Source: Streptomyces sp. NBC_00247 (GTDB lineage: Bacteria > Actinomycetota > Actinomycetes > Streptomycetales > Streptomycetaceae). Taken from it: a stretch of DNA of 64,000 bases. Shown here in pieces: positions 9,606 to 18,310 of the stretch. Below the pieces are notes generated by a model. It was not told where the DNA came from, searched no databases, and saw only the letters and a program-made list of their open reading frames with translations. The first letter of the stretch is position 1; the number at the start of each line of letters is the position of its first letter. The DNA is taken from positions 6,415,001 to 6,479,000 of the forward strand of contig NZ_CP108093.1 in assembly GCF_036188265.1 (NCBI RefSeq), given 5' to 3'. The position numbers and the translations under genes are program-made.

Positions 9606-10856
9606 GTGTCCGAAACCGTCGTGCCCAACGCCAGTCCCAGTACCTTCCCGTTCCCCCAGGGGCCCGACCGGTACCCGTTCCCCGAGGGGCCTCAGGGCAC
9701 GCCGTCGCCCGAGTTCGCCCGCCGCCGCGGGGAGTGTCCCGTCAGCAAGGTCACCCTGCCGCTCGACGACGAGGTGCTGCTGGCGGTGACGCACGCCGAC
9801 ATCCTTGCGATCATGAGTGACGACCGCCGGTTCATCCGGGACCTCTCCGAGGACGACACCCCGAAGCTGTTCCCCAACATGGAGGTCCTCGAGGACCCCA
9901 CGCTCCTCATGAACATGCACGGCGAGGACCACCTGCGGCTCCGTCGGATCATCAACCCCACGATGACCCCGCGCCGTGTCGACGGATGGCGCGAGGAGAT
10001 CCGGGAGATCGTCGACGGGGTGATCGACGACATGGAGGCCAAGGGCTCGCCGGCCGACCTGATGACCCAGTTCGCGAACCTTCTGCCGGTCAAGTTCATC
10101 CTCCGTCAGTTCGGCCTGCCCGACTCGGACGGCGACCGGTTCATCCGCTGGGTCGGCACCTGGGTCTCGGTGGCCGAGCAGGAGACGATGGAGGCGGTGC
10201 AGGCCGAGTTCAGCGCATGGGTCGACGAGACGGTCGAGCGGGCGCGGACCAACCCGGGCACAGCCCTGGTCGACGTCCTGGTCAACGCCCACGACGAGGG
10301 CGAGCGGATGTCGAACGCCGAGCTGGAGTCGATGATCCGCTCCATGGTCGTCGCGGGCATGGAGTCGATCGGCAACGGCATCAGCCGATCGCTGCTCACC
10401 CTCCTCTCCGAGCGCGCCTACTGGGAGATGCTGGTCGAGGACCGCTCGCTGCTGGTCGGCTCGGTCGAGGAGCTGCTCCGCGTCAACCCGCCCGGCGGAG
10501 GTTCGGTGGGTATCCTGCGCATGGCCGCCGAGGACGTGGAGCTGCCCTCCGGCGCCCTTGTCCGCAAGGGTGAGTGGATCTCCACGCCGATCATCGGCGC
10601 CGCGCACGACCCGGAGGCCTTCCCCGAGCCGACGAAGTTCAAGCTGGATCGCCCCAAGTCGACGTCGACCCTGATGTTCGGCGCCGGCCGGCACTACTGC
10701 CCCGCCGCGCACCTGGCGAAGGCCGAGATCGAGATCGCCATCAGCGCGCTGATGGACCGGTTCCCGACCCTGCACATGACCATCAAGCCCGAGGAACTTC
10801 CTTGGGACCACAGCAGCTTCAACGTCGGGATGCCCTGTCTTCCCGCGGCCTGGTAG
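9606..10856 (+). CDS. Cytochrome P450 (first of tandem pair)
   Basis: Bacterial class I P450 of 416 residues with a GTG start. Heme loop FGAGRHYC (Cys near 361), I-helix AGMES (near 240, Ser where Thr is usual), ExxR helix EELLR and helix C HGEDHLRLRR. It should hydroxylate or epoxidise a polyketide intermediate using electrons from ferredoxin and ferredoxin reductase; no dedicated pair is adjacent, although a Rieske ferredoxin lies at 20.5 kb. The next P450 starts 25 nt downstream and shares the proline-rich N-terminus (FPFPxGP) and HGEDHLRLRRI, so the two are paralogues from a duplication and form one operon. Confidence 0.95.
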   Translation: MSETVVPNASPSTFPFPQGPDRYPFPEGPQGTPSPEFARRRGECPVSKVTLPLDDEVLLAVTHADILAIMSDDRRFIRDLSEDDTPKLFPNMEVLEDPTLLMNMHGEDHLRLRRIINPTMTPRRVDGWREEIREIVDGVIDDMEAKGSPADLMTQFANLLPVKFILRQFGLPDSDGDRFIRWVGTWVSVAEQETMEAVQAEFSAWVDETVERARTNPGTALVDVLVNAHDEGERMSNAELESMIRSMVVAGMESIGNGISRSLLTLLSERAYWEMLVEDRSLLVGSVEELLRVNPPGGGSVGILRMAAEDVELPSGALVRKGEWISTPIIGAAHDPEAFPEPTKFKLDRPKSTSTLMFGAGRHYCPAAHLAKAEIEIAISALMDRFPTLHMTIKPEELPWDHSSFNVGMPCLPAAW

Positions 10857-10881
10857 TCCGATCCCCGAGGAGGGTCACCTC

Positions 10882-12108
10882 GTGACCGAGATACCCCAGA
10901 CTGACGACGCGCCCTCGCCCTTCCCGTTCCCGGACGGGCCGATGTCGTCACCACCGCCCGAGTTCGAGCGCAGGCGTGCCGTCTGCCCCCTGAGCGAAGT
11001 CACCCTGCCCACCGGCGACCGGGCGATGCTCGCCCTCAAGCACGCCGACATCCAGCAGATCATGAGCGACGACCGGCGGTTCACCCGCGACTTCTCCGAT
11101 CCGGAGGCGCCGCGGCTGTTCCACAACCTGCTCATGCTCGAAGACCCCACGATCATGCTCAACATGCACGGCGAGGACCATCTGCGGCTGCGCCGGATCC
11201 TGGCCTCCGCCTTCACGCCGCGCCGCGCCGCGGCCTGGCGCCCGCAGGTCCAGGAGAGCATCGACCTCCTTCTCGACGAGATGGAGAAGGCCGGCCGGCC
11301 CGCCAACCTGATGTCCTTCGCCTACAAGCTGCCGACCAAGCTGACCTGCAAGATGCTGGCCATCCCGGAGGAGGACGGCGAGCAGCTGTTGAAGTGGGTC
11401 TCCGCCTGGCTCTCCTTCGCGATGCCCCGGGAGGAGCTCGACAAGGCGGCCGCCGACTTCAACGACTACGTCGTGGCCCTGGCCCGGCGCCGGCGCGACG
11501 AGCCCGGCGACGCGCTCATCGACCACCTGATAAGTGCCCGCGACCGGGACGACCGGCTGTCCGAGGACGAGCTGGTCTCGACGATCCGCACGCTGATCAT
11601 CGGCGGCAACGAGACCATCGCCAACTCGATCAGCCGGATGACGTTCACCCTGCTCCGCCAGCGCAACCTCTGGGAAACCCTGCAGGCGGACCGGTCGCTC
11701 ATACCGACGGCGATCGAGGAGCTGCTCCGCCACAACCCGCCCGGCGGCGGTGCCACCGGTCTGATGCGCCTGGCCACCGAGGACGTGGAACTGGTCTCCG
11801 GCGCGGGCACCGTCAAGGCCGGCCAAGCCGTCTTCACCCCGCTGGTGGCGGCGGCCTACGACCCGGAGGCATTCCCGGACCCGGAGACCGTCCGTTTCGA
11901 CCGGCCGAGGCAGCCCAGCACGATGCAGTTCGGCGCCGGCCGCCACTACTGCGTCGGGGTACACCTCGCCCGCACCGAGCTCGAACTGATGCTGACCGCC
12001 CTGCTGGACCGCTTCCCGAACCTCCGGCTCGCCGAGGCCCCGGAGGACCTTCCCTGGTCCGAGGGCGGTTACGGCGTGACGATGTCCGAGCTGCCCGTCA
12101 CCTGGTAA
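10882..12108 (+). CDS. Cytochrome P450 (second of tandem pair)
   Basis: P450 of 408 residues with a GTG start after a strong RBS (GAGGAGGG). Heme loop FGAGRHYCVG, canonical I-helix GGNET, ExxR EELLRHNPPGG and helix C HGEDHLRLRRI. It is a diverged paralogue of the preceding gene and co-transcribed with it. The canonical Thr in the I-helix makes ordinary monooxygenation likely. Two related P450s side by side suggest successive oxidations of one scaffold or two positions on it. Substrate unknown. Confidence 0.95.
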   Translation: MTEIPQTDDAPSPFPFPDGPMSSPPPEFERRRAVCPLSEVTLPTGDRAMLALKHADIQQIMSDDRRFTRDFSDPEAPRLFHNLLMLEDPTIMLNMHGEDHLRLRRILASAFTPRRAAAWRPQVQESIDLLLDEMEKAGRPANLMSFAYKLPTKLTCKMLAIPEEDGEQLLKWVSAWLSFAMPREELDKAAADFNDYVVALARRRRDEPGDALIDHLISARDRDDRLSEDELVSTIRTLIIGGNETIANSISRMTFTLLRQRNLWETLQADRSLIPTAIEELLRHNPPGGGATGLMRLATEDVELVSGAGTVKAGQAVFTPLVAAAYDPEAFPDPETVRFDRPRQPSTMQFGAGRHYCVGVHLARTELELMLTALLDRFPNLRLAEAPEDLPWSEGGYGVTMSELPVTW

Positions 12109-12721
12109 GGAGAGGCATCACCGGCCGGAAGTCACGACAGGGACCGGCCGGTCCCTGTCGTCCGACGCGTGCGAAGCACCCGGATACGGAGGACGTCCGG
12201 GGCCGCACGCGGCCACGGTGCCGCCCGTCGGCGTCACCGACGAGGGACCACGGCCGCGAGAGAAGAGATGTTCGCGGTACGTGGCACCGACACCGTGACC
12301 GGCCACACCCTGCGCGGCCCGTCGGCACCGCCGCACCCGATGCCGCGCTCGCCGGCCCGACCCGCGTCCAGCCGGTCCTGAGCGCCCGGTGCCTGCCGGG
12401 GCGGCCACGGCCACCTGCTACGACGTGAGCCTGACGCGGCTCCACCGGTTCTGCGCGCCTGCGCGGACCACCACGCCGCCGCCTCCTTCACGGCCGAGAG
12501 CCCCTGCCGATGTCGCCGTTCCCGCCGCGAGGGCGGGGGCACGGTCTTCCGTGCCATGGCGCGAGCGCGGTACACCGCGGCCCAGGCCCGGGACCCGGCC
12601 GACGCCCACCACCGGACGGTGGCCGGCCTTCTCAGGAGCCCCTGGATCCCGTCCGACGGAGCAGAGCCGTGTGCCCCGGGTGGGAAGCCCGGGGCACACG
12701 GCTTTCGGCGCGATCGGGGGA
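12109..12721. other. Non-coding stretch between convergent operons
   Basis: About 610 bp with no ORF that resembles a protein. Reading frames here are low-complexity Arg/Pro/Gly GC-rich shadows. The only recognisable element is the strong terminator near its right end (12665-12703). Confidence 0.6.
12665..12703. terminator. Strong bidirectional hairpin terminator
   Basis: Perfect inverted repeat with 16-bp arms (12665-12680 and 12688-12703) and a 7-nt loop. It lies between the plus-strand P450 operon and the minus-strand FAD monooxygenase operon. Confidence 0.85.
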
Positions 12722-14173
12722 TCAGCGGCCGGGCTCCCCGAACCAGGTCCGCAGCGCCTGGTCGAGGGCCTGAGCGTCCGAACCCGCGTAGGCGACGTGA
12801 CCGTCCGGCCGGAGCAGCACGAGAGCCGCGTCGATCTCGGCGACCGGCTTGGCCTTGACGCTCTCCACCCGGCCCTCCCAGCCTTCGGCCAGGGCCGCGT
12901 CGCCGCCGTCGTCGATGAACCGGAGCAGCACGCCACGGCCGCCGCGCAGCGTGGCCGCGACGGTGGTCTCCCCGTCGGAGGTGACCAGCGCGGTACCGCC
13001 GATCCGCAGGCCTACCAGGGCATGGTCCTTTGGCGCGGGCGCCGGGTAGCGCACGGTCGTGGGCATCTCCAGCAGGTAGCGGTTGACCTCGTCGAACTTG
13101 AGCAGTTCCTCGAACAGCCCGCGCAGCGGAGTGACCTTGGCCAGCGGGTGCATGAGGGCCATCTGGGCACGGGCGTGCGTACAGGCCTGGACGGCGGCCG
13201 GGTAGCGCTCCTCGTGGTAGGAGTCGAGCAGGCCCGGGGCCGCGTGCCCCTGGATCTCGGCGGCCAGCTTCCAGCCCAGGTTCACCGCGTCCTGGAGGCC
13301 CGCGTTCAACCCCTGGGTGCCCGAGACGAAGGATACGTGCGCAGCGTCGCCGGCGAGCAGGACCCGGTCCTCGCGGAACCGCTCGGCCACCGTGCTCTGC
13401 TCACCGAACCGGGCGAGGTAGCGGATCTCCTTGATCTCGGGGCGCTTGCCCACGATCCGCTCGACGCTGTCCTTCAGCTCTTCCTCGGTGACGGGCTCGT
13501 CGGCGGCGATCGGATCCCTGTCGAACTCGATCGTCATGAGACGCAGTGTGCTGGGCCCGATGGGGATCGCGCCGAACACACCCGCCGGGTGGAGACCGGC
13601 GTCGAACACCTCGCCCTCGGTGACCTCCACGTCCCCCAGCACCCCGTAATAAGAGGACGCGCCGTGGTCCAGCTGACCGATCCCCGCCAGTCGGCGGACC
13701 GCGCTTCCGGCTCCGTCGCAGCCCACGAGGTAGGCCGCTGCCAGCTCGTACTCGCCCTCGGGGGAGCGCACGGTCACCGTGACGCCGTCGGCACCTTGGG
13801 TGAAGTCGGCCAGCTCGTGTCCTCGCCGGACGTCCGCGCCCAACTCCGCCGCCCGCCCCTCCAGCAGCTTCTCGGTGCGCCACTGCGGCATGGCGTACGT
13901 GAAGTTCTCGGGCCCCATGCTGTCCAGGTCGAGCCAGAGGAAGGCAAAAGGTGTACGGGGCCATGCGAACATCCCCTGGGAGCGCAGGTCGTCGGCCAGC
14001 CCGCGTTGCTCCAGGAGCTCCAGGGTGCGCCCGTGAACCGCCATTCCCCGGGAGTGCTCCAGGATCTCGGGGCGCGGTTCGAGCACGACGGCGTTCACGC
14101 CCGCCAGGCTCAGCTCGCCGGCGAGCATCAGCCCGGTCGGGCCCCCTCCCGCGATCACAACCGTTTGACTCAC
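12722..14173 (-). CDS. FAD-dependent aromatic-type monooxygenase
   Basis: Group A flavoprotein hydroxylase of 483 residues, of the family that oxygenates aromatic polyketides. The N-terminal Rossmann motif is GGGPTGLMLAGEL, the DG region VGCDGAGSAVRRLAG, and the second FAD motif LLAGDAAH is followed by GTQGLNAGLQDAVNLGWKL. The C-terminal thioredoxin-like part ends with LLRPDGHVAY. The GTG at 14173 is chosen because AGGAG sits 6-7 nt upstream. It lies 67 nt downstream of a paralogous hydroxylase and is probably co-transcribed. It uses NAD(P)H and O2; position and substrate unknown. Confidence 0.93.
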   Translation of the reverse strand: MSQTVVIAGGGPTGLMLAGELSLAGVNAVVLEPRPEILEHSRGMAVHGRTLELLEQRGLADDLRSQGMFAWPRTPFAFLWLDLDSMGPENFTYAMPQWRTEKLLEGRAAELGADVRRGHELADFTQGADGVTVTVRSPEGEYELAAAYLVGCDGAGSAVRRLAGIGQLDHGASSYYGVLGDVEVTEGEVFDAGLHPAGVFGAIPIGPSTLRLMTIEFDRDPIAADEPVTEEELKDSVERIVGKRPEIKEIRYLARFGEQSTVAERFREDRVLLAGDAAHVSFVSGTQGLNAGLQDAVNLGWKLAAEIQGHAAPGLLDSYHEERYPAAVQACTHARAQMALMHPLAKVTPLRGLFEELLKFDEVNRYLLEMPTTVRYPAPAPKDHALVGLRIGGTALVTSDGETTVAATLRGGRGVLLRFIDDGGDAALAEGWEGRVESVKAKPVAEIDAALVLLRPDGHVAYAGSDAQALDQALRTWFGEPGR

Positions 14174-14240
14174 AACAGACTCCTTTTCAGTGGTGCGGAG
14201 AAGACGGGCGCCCCCTGCCGGAGACACGGGGGAGGCAGGG

Positions 14241-15725
14241 TCAGGAGGCCGCGCCGAACCAGGTCAGCAGCGCGCCCCGAAGGCGTTCCCCATCCGTGCC
14301 GGTCGTGTCCGCGTGGGCGACGTACCCGTCGGGGCGGACAAGCAGCGTGGCGGCGTCGATCTCGGGGTTCGCCCCGGCCCGGACCACGTCGACGCGGTCC
14401 GCCCATCCAGCCGCGAGGTGCTCGGGCAGCTCCTGGTCGCCCAGCAGGAACAGGACCCCGCGGGCGGTGTGCAGCATCTCGGAGAGGGTGATCTCCCCGT
14501 CGGCGGTGGAGAGCTTGCCGACCGGCACGCGACCACCGACCAGTGCGTGCGCCGGCTCGCCGCCCTGGCCGTTCGGGTCCATGTCGTACTTGATGCCCAG
14601 CCCGTTGAGCGTGTTCATCAGGTGCTTGTTCACCACGTCCATCTTCACCAGCTCGGTGAACAGCTCCCGCAGCGGAGCGACCTGGTCCAGCGGGAACAGC
14701 AGCCCGTCCTGGGCGCTGGTGCTCCAGCAGAGCCGTTCGCCGACGGGCCGACGCTCGGCTTCGTAGGTGTCGAGCAGTCCTTCCGGCGCCCAGCCGTTCA
14801 GCTCGGCCGCGAGCTTCCAGCCGAGGTTGAGCGCGTCCTGTACGCCGGTGTTCAGCCCCTGACCGCTGATCGGCAGATGTATGTGGCAGGCGTCGCCGGC
14901 GAGGAAGACCCGGCGTTCGCGGTAGTGGTCGGCGAGCCGGGTGGCGTTTCCGACGCGGGAGAGGTGGCGGACCTCGCCCGTGGAGAGGATGCTCAGGTCG
15001 TGTCCCGCACACTTGCGGAACTTCGCCTGGAACTCCTCGACGGTGGGCGGTATGTCCTTGCCCGTCTTCGGCACACCGAACTCGAAGGCGGTCACCCGGT
15101 GCAGACCGGGGCTCAGCGGAATCGACGCGTACATCCCGGGCTGACAGATCGTGGGGTGGATGAACTCCTCCACGTCCTCGGGGGTGATCACATCGGCGGT
15201 CAGGCCGTCGGCAGTGGACGTGGTGCCGGGAAAGCCGATCCCGGCGAGCTTGCGGACGATGCTGCTGCCGCCGTCGCAGCCGATCAGGTAGGCGCCGGTG
15301 ATCCGGTACTCGGGGCCGTCCGCGGGGCGCACCGTGACGGTGACTCCGCTCTCGTCCTGCTCGAACCCGACGACCTCTTGACCGCGCCGGACGTCGGCAC
15401 CCAGTTCGACCGCGCGCTCTTCCAGCAGATGCTCGATCTCCCGCTGCGGTACGAGCAGCGGGAGCAGGCTCTCGTCGTCGATGTAGTCCTGGAGCTCGAC
15501 GAGCCCGAAATTGTACGAGCCGACCCGCGGGTACTGGCTGAACCGGTTCAGCCCGCGTTGCTCCAGAACCTCCGCGGTCCGGGCGTGCAAAGTCAACGAG
15601 CGCGAGTAGTCGCTCGGTTCGGTGAATCGCTCGATGACGACGGTTTCGACACCCGACAGACTCAATTCGCTTGCGAGCATGAGGCCAACGGGCCCACCAC
15701 CCGAAATCACGACGGTTCGACTCAC
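14241..15725 (-). CDS. FAD-dependent aromatic-type monooxygenase (paralogue)
   Basis: A 494-residue flavoprotein hydroxylase beginning GTG after AAGGAG. FAD motifs are GGGPVGLMLASEL, IGCDGGSSIVRKLAG and FLAGDACH followed by GQGLNTGVQDALNLGWKLAAEL; the C-terminal segment has LLVRPDGYVAH. It aligns along its whole length with the gene downstream, so the pair arose by duplication. A putative SARP box (15784-15812) lies upstream, so the pair is probably induced with the cluster. Group A hydroxylases commonly serve type II PKS pathways, fitting the minimal type II PKS at 23-26 kb. Confidence 0.93.
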   Translation of the reverse strand: MSRTVVISGGGPVGLMLASELSLSGVETVVIERFTEPSDYSRSLTLHARTAEVLEQRGLNRFSQYPRVGSYNFGLVELQDYIDDESLLPLLVPQREIEHLLEERAVELGADVRRGQEVVGFEQDESGVTVTVRPADGPEYRITGAYLIGCDGGSSIVRKLAGIGFPGTTSTADGLTADVITPEDVEEFIHPTICQPGMYASIPLSPGLHRVTAFEFGVPKTGKDIPPTVEEFQAKFRKCAGHDLSILSTGEVRHLSRVGNATRLADHYRERRVFLAGDACHIHLPISGQGLNTGVQDALNLGWKLAAELNGWAPEGLLDTYEAERRPVGERLCWSTSAQDGLLFPLDQVAPLRELFTELVKMDVVNKHLMNTLNGLGIKYDMDPNGQGGEPAHALVGGRVPVGKLSTADGEITLSEMLHTARGVLFLLGDQELPEHLAAGWADRVDVVRAGANPEIDAATLLVRPDGYVAHADTTGTDGERLRGALLTWFGAAS

Positions 15726-15783
15726 GTGTACTCCTTGGCGGCTCGAAGCCAGGCAGGGTGTTTGGACCTAGCCTCGACGGCAC

Positions 15784-15812
15784 CGCTAAACCGGCCCTGA
15801 AGGGTGGTTAAG
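15784..15812 (-). promoter_or_regulatory. Putative SARP box B upstream of the FAD monooxygenase pair
   Basis: On the minus strand, three heptamers start at 15812, 15801 and 15790: CTTAACC, TTCAGGG, TTTAGCG, each 11 bp apart. TTTAGCG is identical to a heptamer in box A and in box F, and the 12-mer TTTAGCGGTGCC is shared with box A. Confidence 0.5.
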
Positions 15813-15842
15813 GCCGAGTCGCCGCCCTCCACGGAAGGCATA

Positions 15843-15879
15843 CACCGACACCTCCGGCGGGGATCCGGAGGTGTCGGTG
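15843..15879. terminator. Hairpin terminator after the MFS gene
   Basis: Perfect 15-bp arms (15843-15857 and 15865-15879) with a 7-nt loop, just past the stop of the minus-strand transporter and before the promoter of the monooxygenase pair. Confidence 0.8.
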
Positions 15880-15902
15880 GGGAGACGGAGCACGCAGGCC
15901 GG

Positions 15903-17393
15903 TCAGGCCGACGCCTCGGTCCCGTCTGCGGGAGCCTCGGCGGCCGCGGGCTGCGGGGCTGCCGGCTTGATGGCGATCATCGCGACCACGATCGAGAAGG
16001 CGACGAAGACCAGGGAGACGGTGAAGGCGGCGCCCAGGCCCTCGACCAGCGCGTGGTGGGCGTCACCCGGATCTGAAGCGGCGGCGTCACGGCTGGCCGA
16101 TCCGAAGGCCGTGGAGAGGATGCTGATGCCGAGCGTGAAGCCGATCCACTGCATGACCTCCAGGACACTCGCGGCCGATCCGGCGTTCTTGCCCGACACG
16201 TCGGAGAGGATGACCCCGGACAGCGCGGTCATGGCCAGGCCGGAGCCCGCGCCGAACAGCAGGATCGGACCGAGCACGCCACTGAGGTACGTGGTCGAGT
16301 CGGAGACCAGCGACATCCACAGCATGCCGCCGCCGATCATCACCGCACCGATCAGGATGACCGGCTTGGGGCCCGTCTTGCCGAGGAGCTTGGCGGCCTG
16401 GGTGCCGGCGCCGAGGATGGCCACCGCCATCGGCAGGAACGCGAGGCCGGCGGTCAACGGACTGAAGTCCAGGCCGTCCTGGAGGTACTGGCTGACGAAG
16501 AAGTTCATCGCGCCCATGGTCGCGACGAGGCCGACCAGGCTGAAGTAGCCACCGGCCCGGTTGCGGCTGCGGAAAAGGTCCAGCGGCATGAGCGGCTGCT
16601 CGACCTTGCTCTCCACGGCGAAGAAGATGACCAGCAGGACCACCGCCACGCCGAGCGAGCCCAGCGTCTCGGCGTTGTCCCAGCCGCTCTCCGCGGCGTG
16701 CAGCAGACCGTAGACGAGCGAAGTCATGAAACCTGCGGAGAGGATGGTGCCGCCGAGGTCGAACTTGCCCGGGTGACGCTCGGCCTCGACGACGTACTTC
16801 GGGGCGAGTACGAGGACCAGCAGGGCGAACGGCACGTTGATGAACATGACCCAGCGCCAGGAGACCGTCGAGGTGAGGAGTCCACCGGCGAGAAGGCCGA
16901 CTGCCAGGCTCGCGGCGTAGGAGCCGGCGACTGCACCGTAGGCCTTGTTCTTCTCGGGGCCGTCCTCGAAGTTGCTGGAGATCAGTGCGAGCGAGTTGGG
17001 CGCGGCCAGAGCGGCGCCGATGCCCTGGACGACACGCCATACGAGAAGGAGCTCGTCCGAGTTGGCGAGGCCGCCGAACAGTGAGGCGACAGCGAAGAGG
17101 ACCAGACCGGCGATGAAGATGCGGCGACGGCCGAGGATGTCGCCGATCCGCCCGCCGAGCAGGAGCAGACCACCGAAGGCAAGGGTGTAGGAACTGCTCA
17201 CCCAGGCCAGGCTGGTCGCCGAGAACCCGAGATCGTGTCGGATGTCGGGCAGCGCGATGTTCACGACGGTGGCGTCGAGGCCGACCATGAACTGGCTCAG
17301 CACGATCACCAAAAGGGCGATCCCGGGCTTGCGCTGTCGGGCGGCGCCGCTCCCGGTACCGGCCGCTCCGGCGCGCGTGGATGTGGTGGACAC
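15903..17393 (-). CDS. MFS drug exporter, DHA2 (14-TM) family
   Basis: A 496-residue membrane transporter. The N-terminus has the family pattern LSQFMVGLDATVVNIALPDI (motif D1), then GGRIGDILGRRR (motif A) and a run of about 14 hydrophobic segments to the C-terminus. The GTG at 17393 follows GGAGGGG and is preferred to the upstream in-frame ATG. Proton-driven export of the cluster product, giving self-resistance, is the likely role. It is divergent from the TetR gene at 17519, the classic arrangement of a repressor controlling its exporter. Confidence 0.93.
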   Translation of the reverse strand: MSTTSTRAGAAGTGSGAARQRKPGIALLVIVLSQFMVGLDATVVNIALPDIRHDLGFSATSLAWVSSSYTLAFGGLLLLGGRIGDILGRRRIFIAGLVLFAVASLFGGLANSDELLLVWRVVQGIGAALAAPNSLALISSNFEDGPEKNKAYGAVAGSYAASLAVGLLAGGLLTSTVSWRWVMFINVPFALLVLVLAPKYVVEAERHPGKFDLGGTILSAGFMTSLVYGLLHAAESGWDNAETLGSLGVAVVLLVIFFAVESKVEQPLMPLDLFRSRNRAGGYFSLVGLVATMGAMNFFVSQYLQDGLDFSPLTAGLAFLPMAVAILGAGTQAAKLLGKTGPKPVILIGAVMIGGGMLWMSLVSDSTTYLSGVLGPILLFGAGSGLAMTALSGVILSDVSGKNAGSAASVLEVMQWIGFTLGISILSTAFGSASRDAAASDPGDAHHALVEGLGAAFTVSLVFVAFSIVVAMIAIKPAAPQPAAAEAPADGTEASA

Positions 17394-17445
17394 AGTCCCC
17401 TCCAATGGGTGATGATGCGAAAGTTCCATTTAAAAAGTAGACGGT

Positions 17446-17468
17446 GGCGTTCACTATAGGTGGGTGAA
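17446..17468. promoter_or_regulatory. Candidate TetR operator between exporter and regulator
   Basis: Inverted repeat TTCAC-N9-GTGAA (17450-17468) in the 125-bp MFS/TetR intergenic region, overlapping an 11-mer also present at 9464-9474. Size and position fit a TetR-family operator controlling both promoters. Confidence 0.5.
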
Positions 17469-17518
17469 GGTCGGCGCGCAAGCGGCGGCGCGCGGCGCCG
17501 GTCGGAGGTGTTGAGTTC

Positions 17519-18130
17519 ATGACAGACGTCAACGGGCAGGCGGACGGGGGAAGTTCGGGAACGCGTAGGCGTGGCAAGGTTTTGGAGGACGCCATCCTGG
17601 CCGCGACCCTCGAGCAGTTGCGGACCGTCGGCTATGCCGGCCTCAGCATGGAAGGCGTCGCGGCTGGTGCCGGCACGGGCAAGGCCGCGCTGTACCGCCG
17701 GTGGTCGAACCGTGAGGAGCTGGTCACCTCGGCGCTCAGCAGCGCTCTGCCCGACCCCTCCGCCATCGTGCTGTCCGGCGACGCACGGGACGACTTTCTC
17801 GCGCTCCTCGGGTGCGTGCGTGATGCCATCGCCGTCACGCACGGCACCGTCTTCCAGGTCGTCCGGAGCGAGGCCGCGGAGGCGGCCGGCGGGATGATGC
17901 ACGTGGTGGTCGGCCAGCGGGTCATGGACCCGTGCCACGAGAGGATCGTCGAGGTGCTCCGGGCCGGGGTGGGCCGGGGCCGGCTCCGACCCGGAGCCGA
18001 TTCCGAGATGGTCGCCACGGTCGGTCCGGCCATGATCGTGCACTATGTCGTGCACCAGGGCCCGACCGTTCCGGACGATTATCTGGGCTCCATTGTGGAC
18101 GACATCCTCATGCCATTGGTTAAAGCGTAA
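17519..18130 (+). CDS. TetR-family transcriptional repressor
   Basis: A 203-residue regulator. The N-terminal helix-turn-helix reads ILAATLEQLRTVGYAGLSMEGVAAGAGTGKAALYRRW in sequence order over residues 25-60, typical of TetR; the remainder is an alpha-helical ligand domain. ATG start with GGAGGTG 8 nt upstream. It is divergent from the DHA2 exporter and probably represses it until a pathway product binds. It lacks features that would make it a confident gamma-butyrolactone receptor. Confidence 0.92.
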   Translation: MTDVNGQADGGSSGTRRRGKVLEDAILAATLEQLRTVGYAGLSMEGVAAGAGTGKAALYRRWSNREELVTSALSSALPDPSAIVLSGDARDDFLALLGCVRDAIAVTHGTVFQVVRSEAAEAAGGMMHVVVGQRVMDPCHERIVEVLRAGVGRGRLRPGADSEMVATVGPAMIVHYVVHQGPTVPDDYLGSIVDDILMPLVKA

Positions 18131-18146
18131 ATCACCCTCGGGTGAT
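18131..18146. terminator. Short palindrome after the tetR stop
   Basis: ATCACCC-TC-GGGTGAT, perfect 7-bp arms immediately after the tetR stop codon. It could be a weak terminator or an operator in the 180-bp leader of the SARP gene. Confidence 0.45.
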
Positions 18147-18310
18147 GATGATATCAAGCGACCCTCCTGTCAATCGGGTTTGCCGGGCGTCTACGTAATT
18201 TCCCTGATGCGGGATTGAGCAATTCTCTGGCAGTGTGTGGTCCGGGCCGGATGAACTGACATGTCTGCTGGCCCGGATCTGCTCGGCATAACGGTGGGAG
18301 ATTGTGAGTC

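Noticed and set aside
12389..14491. 700-residue plus-strand frame
   Set aside because: Antisense to the FAD monooxygenase with its conserved FAD motifs; composition is typical of a high-GC shadow.
17519..18130. TetR protein as a gamma-butyrolactone receptor
   Set aside because: Its helix-turn-helix and length fit a general efflux repressor and it is paired with an MFS exporter; nothing specific to the ArpA group was seen.
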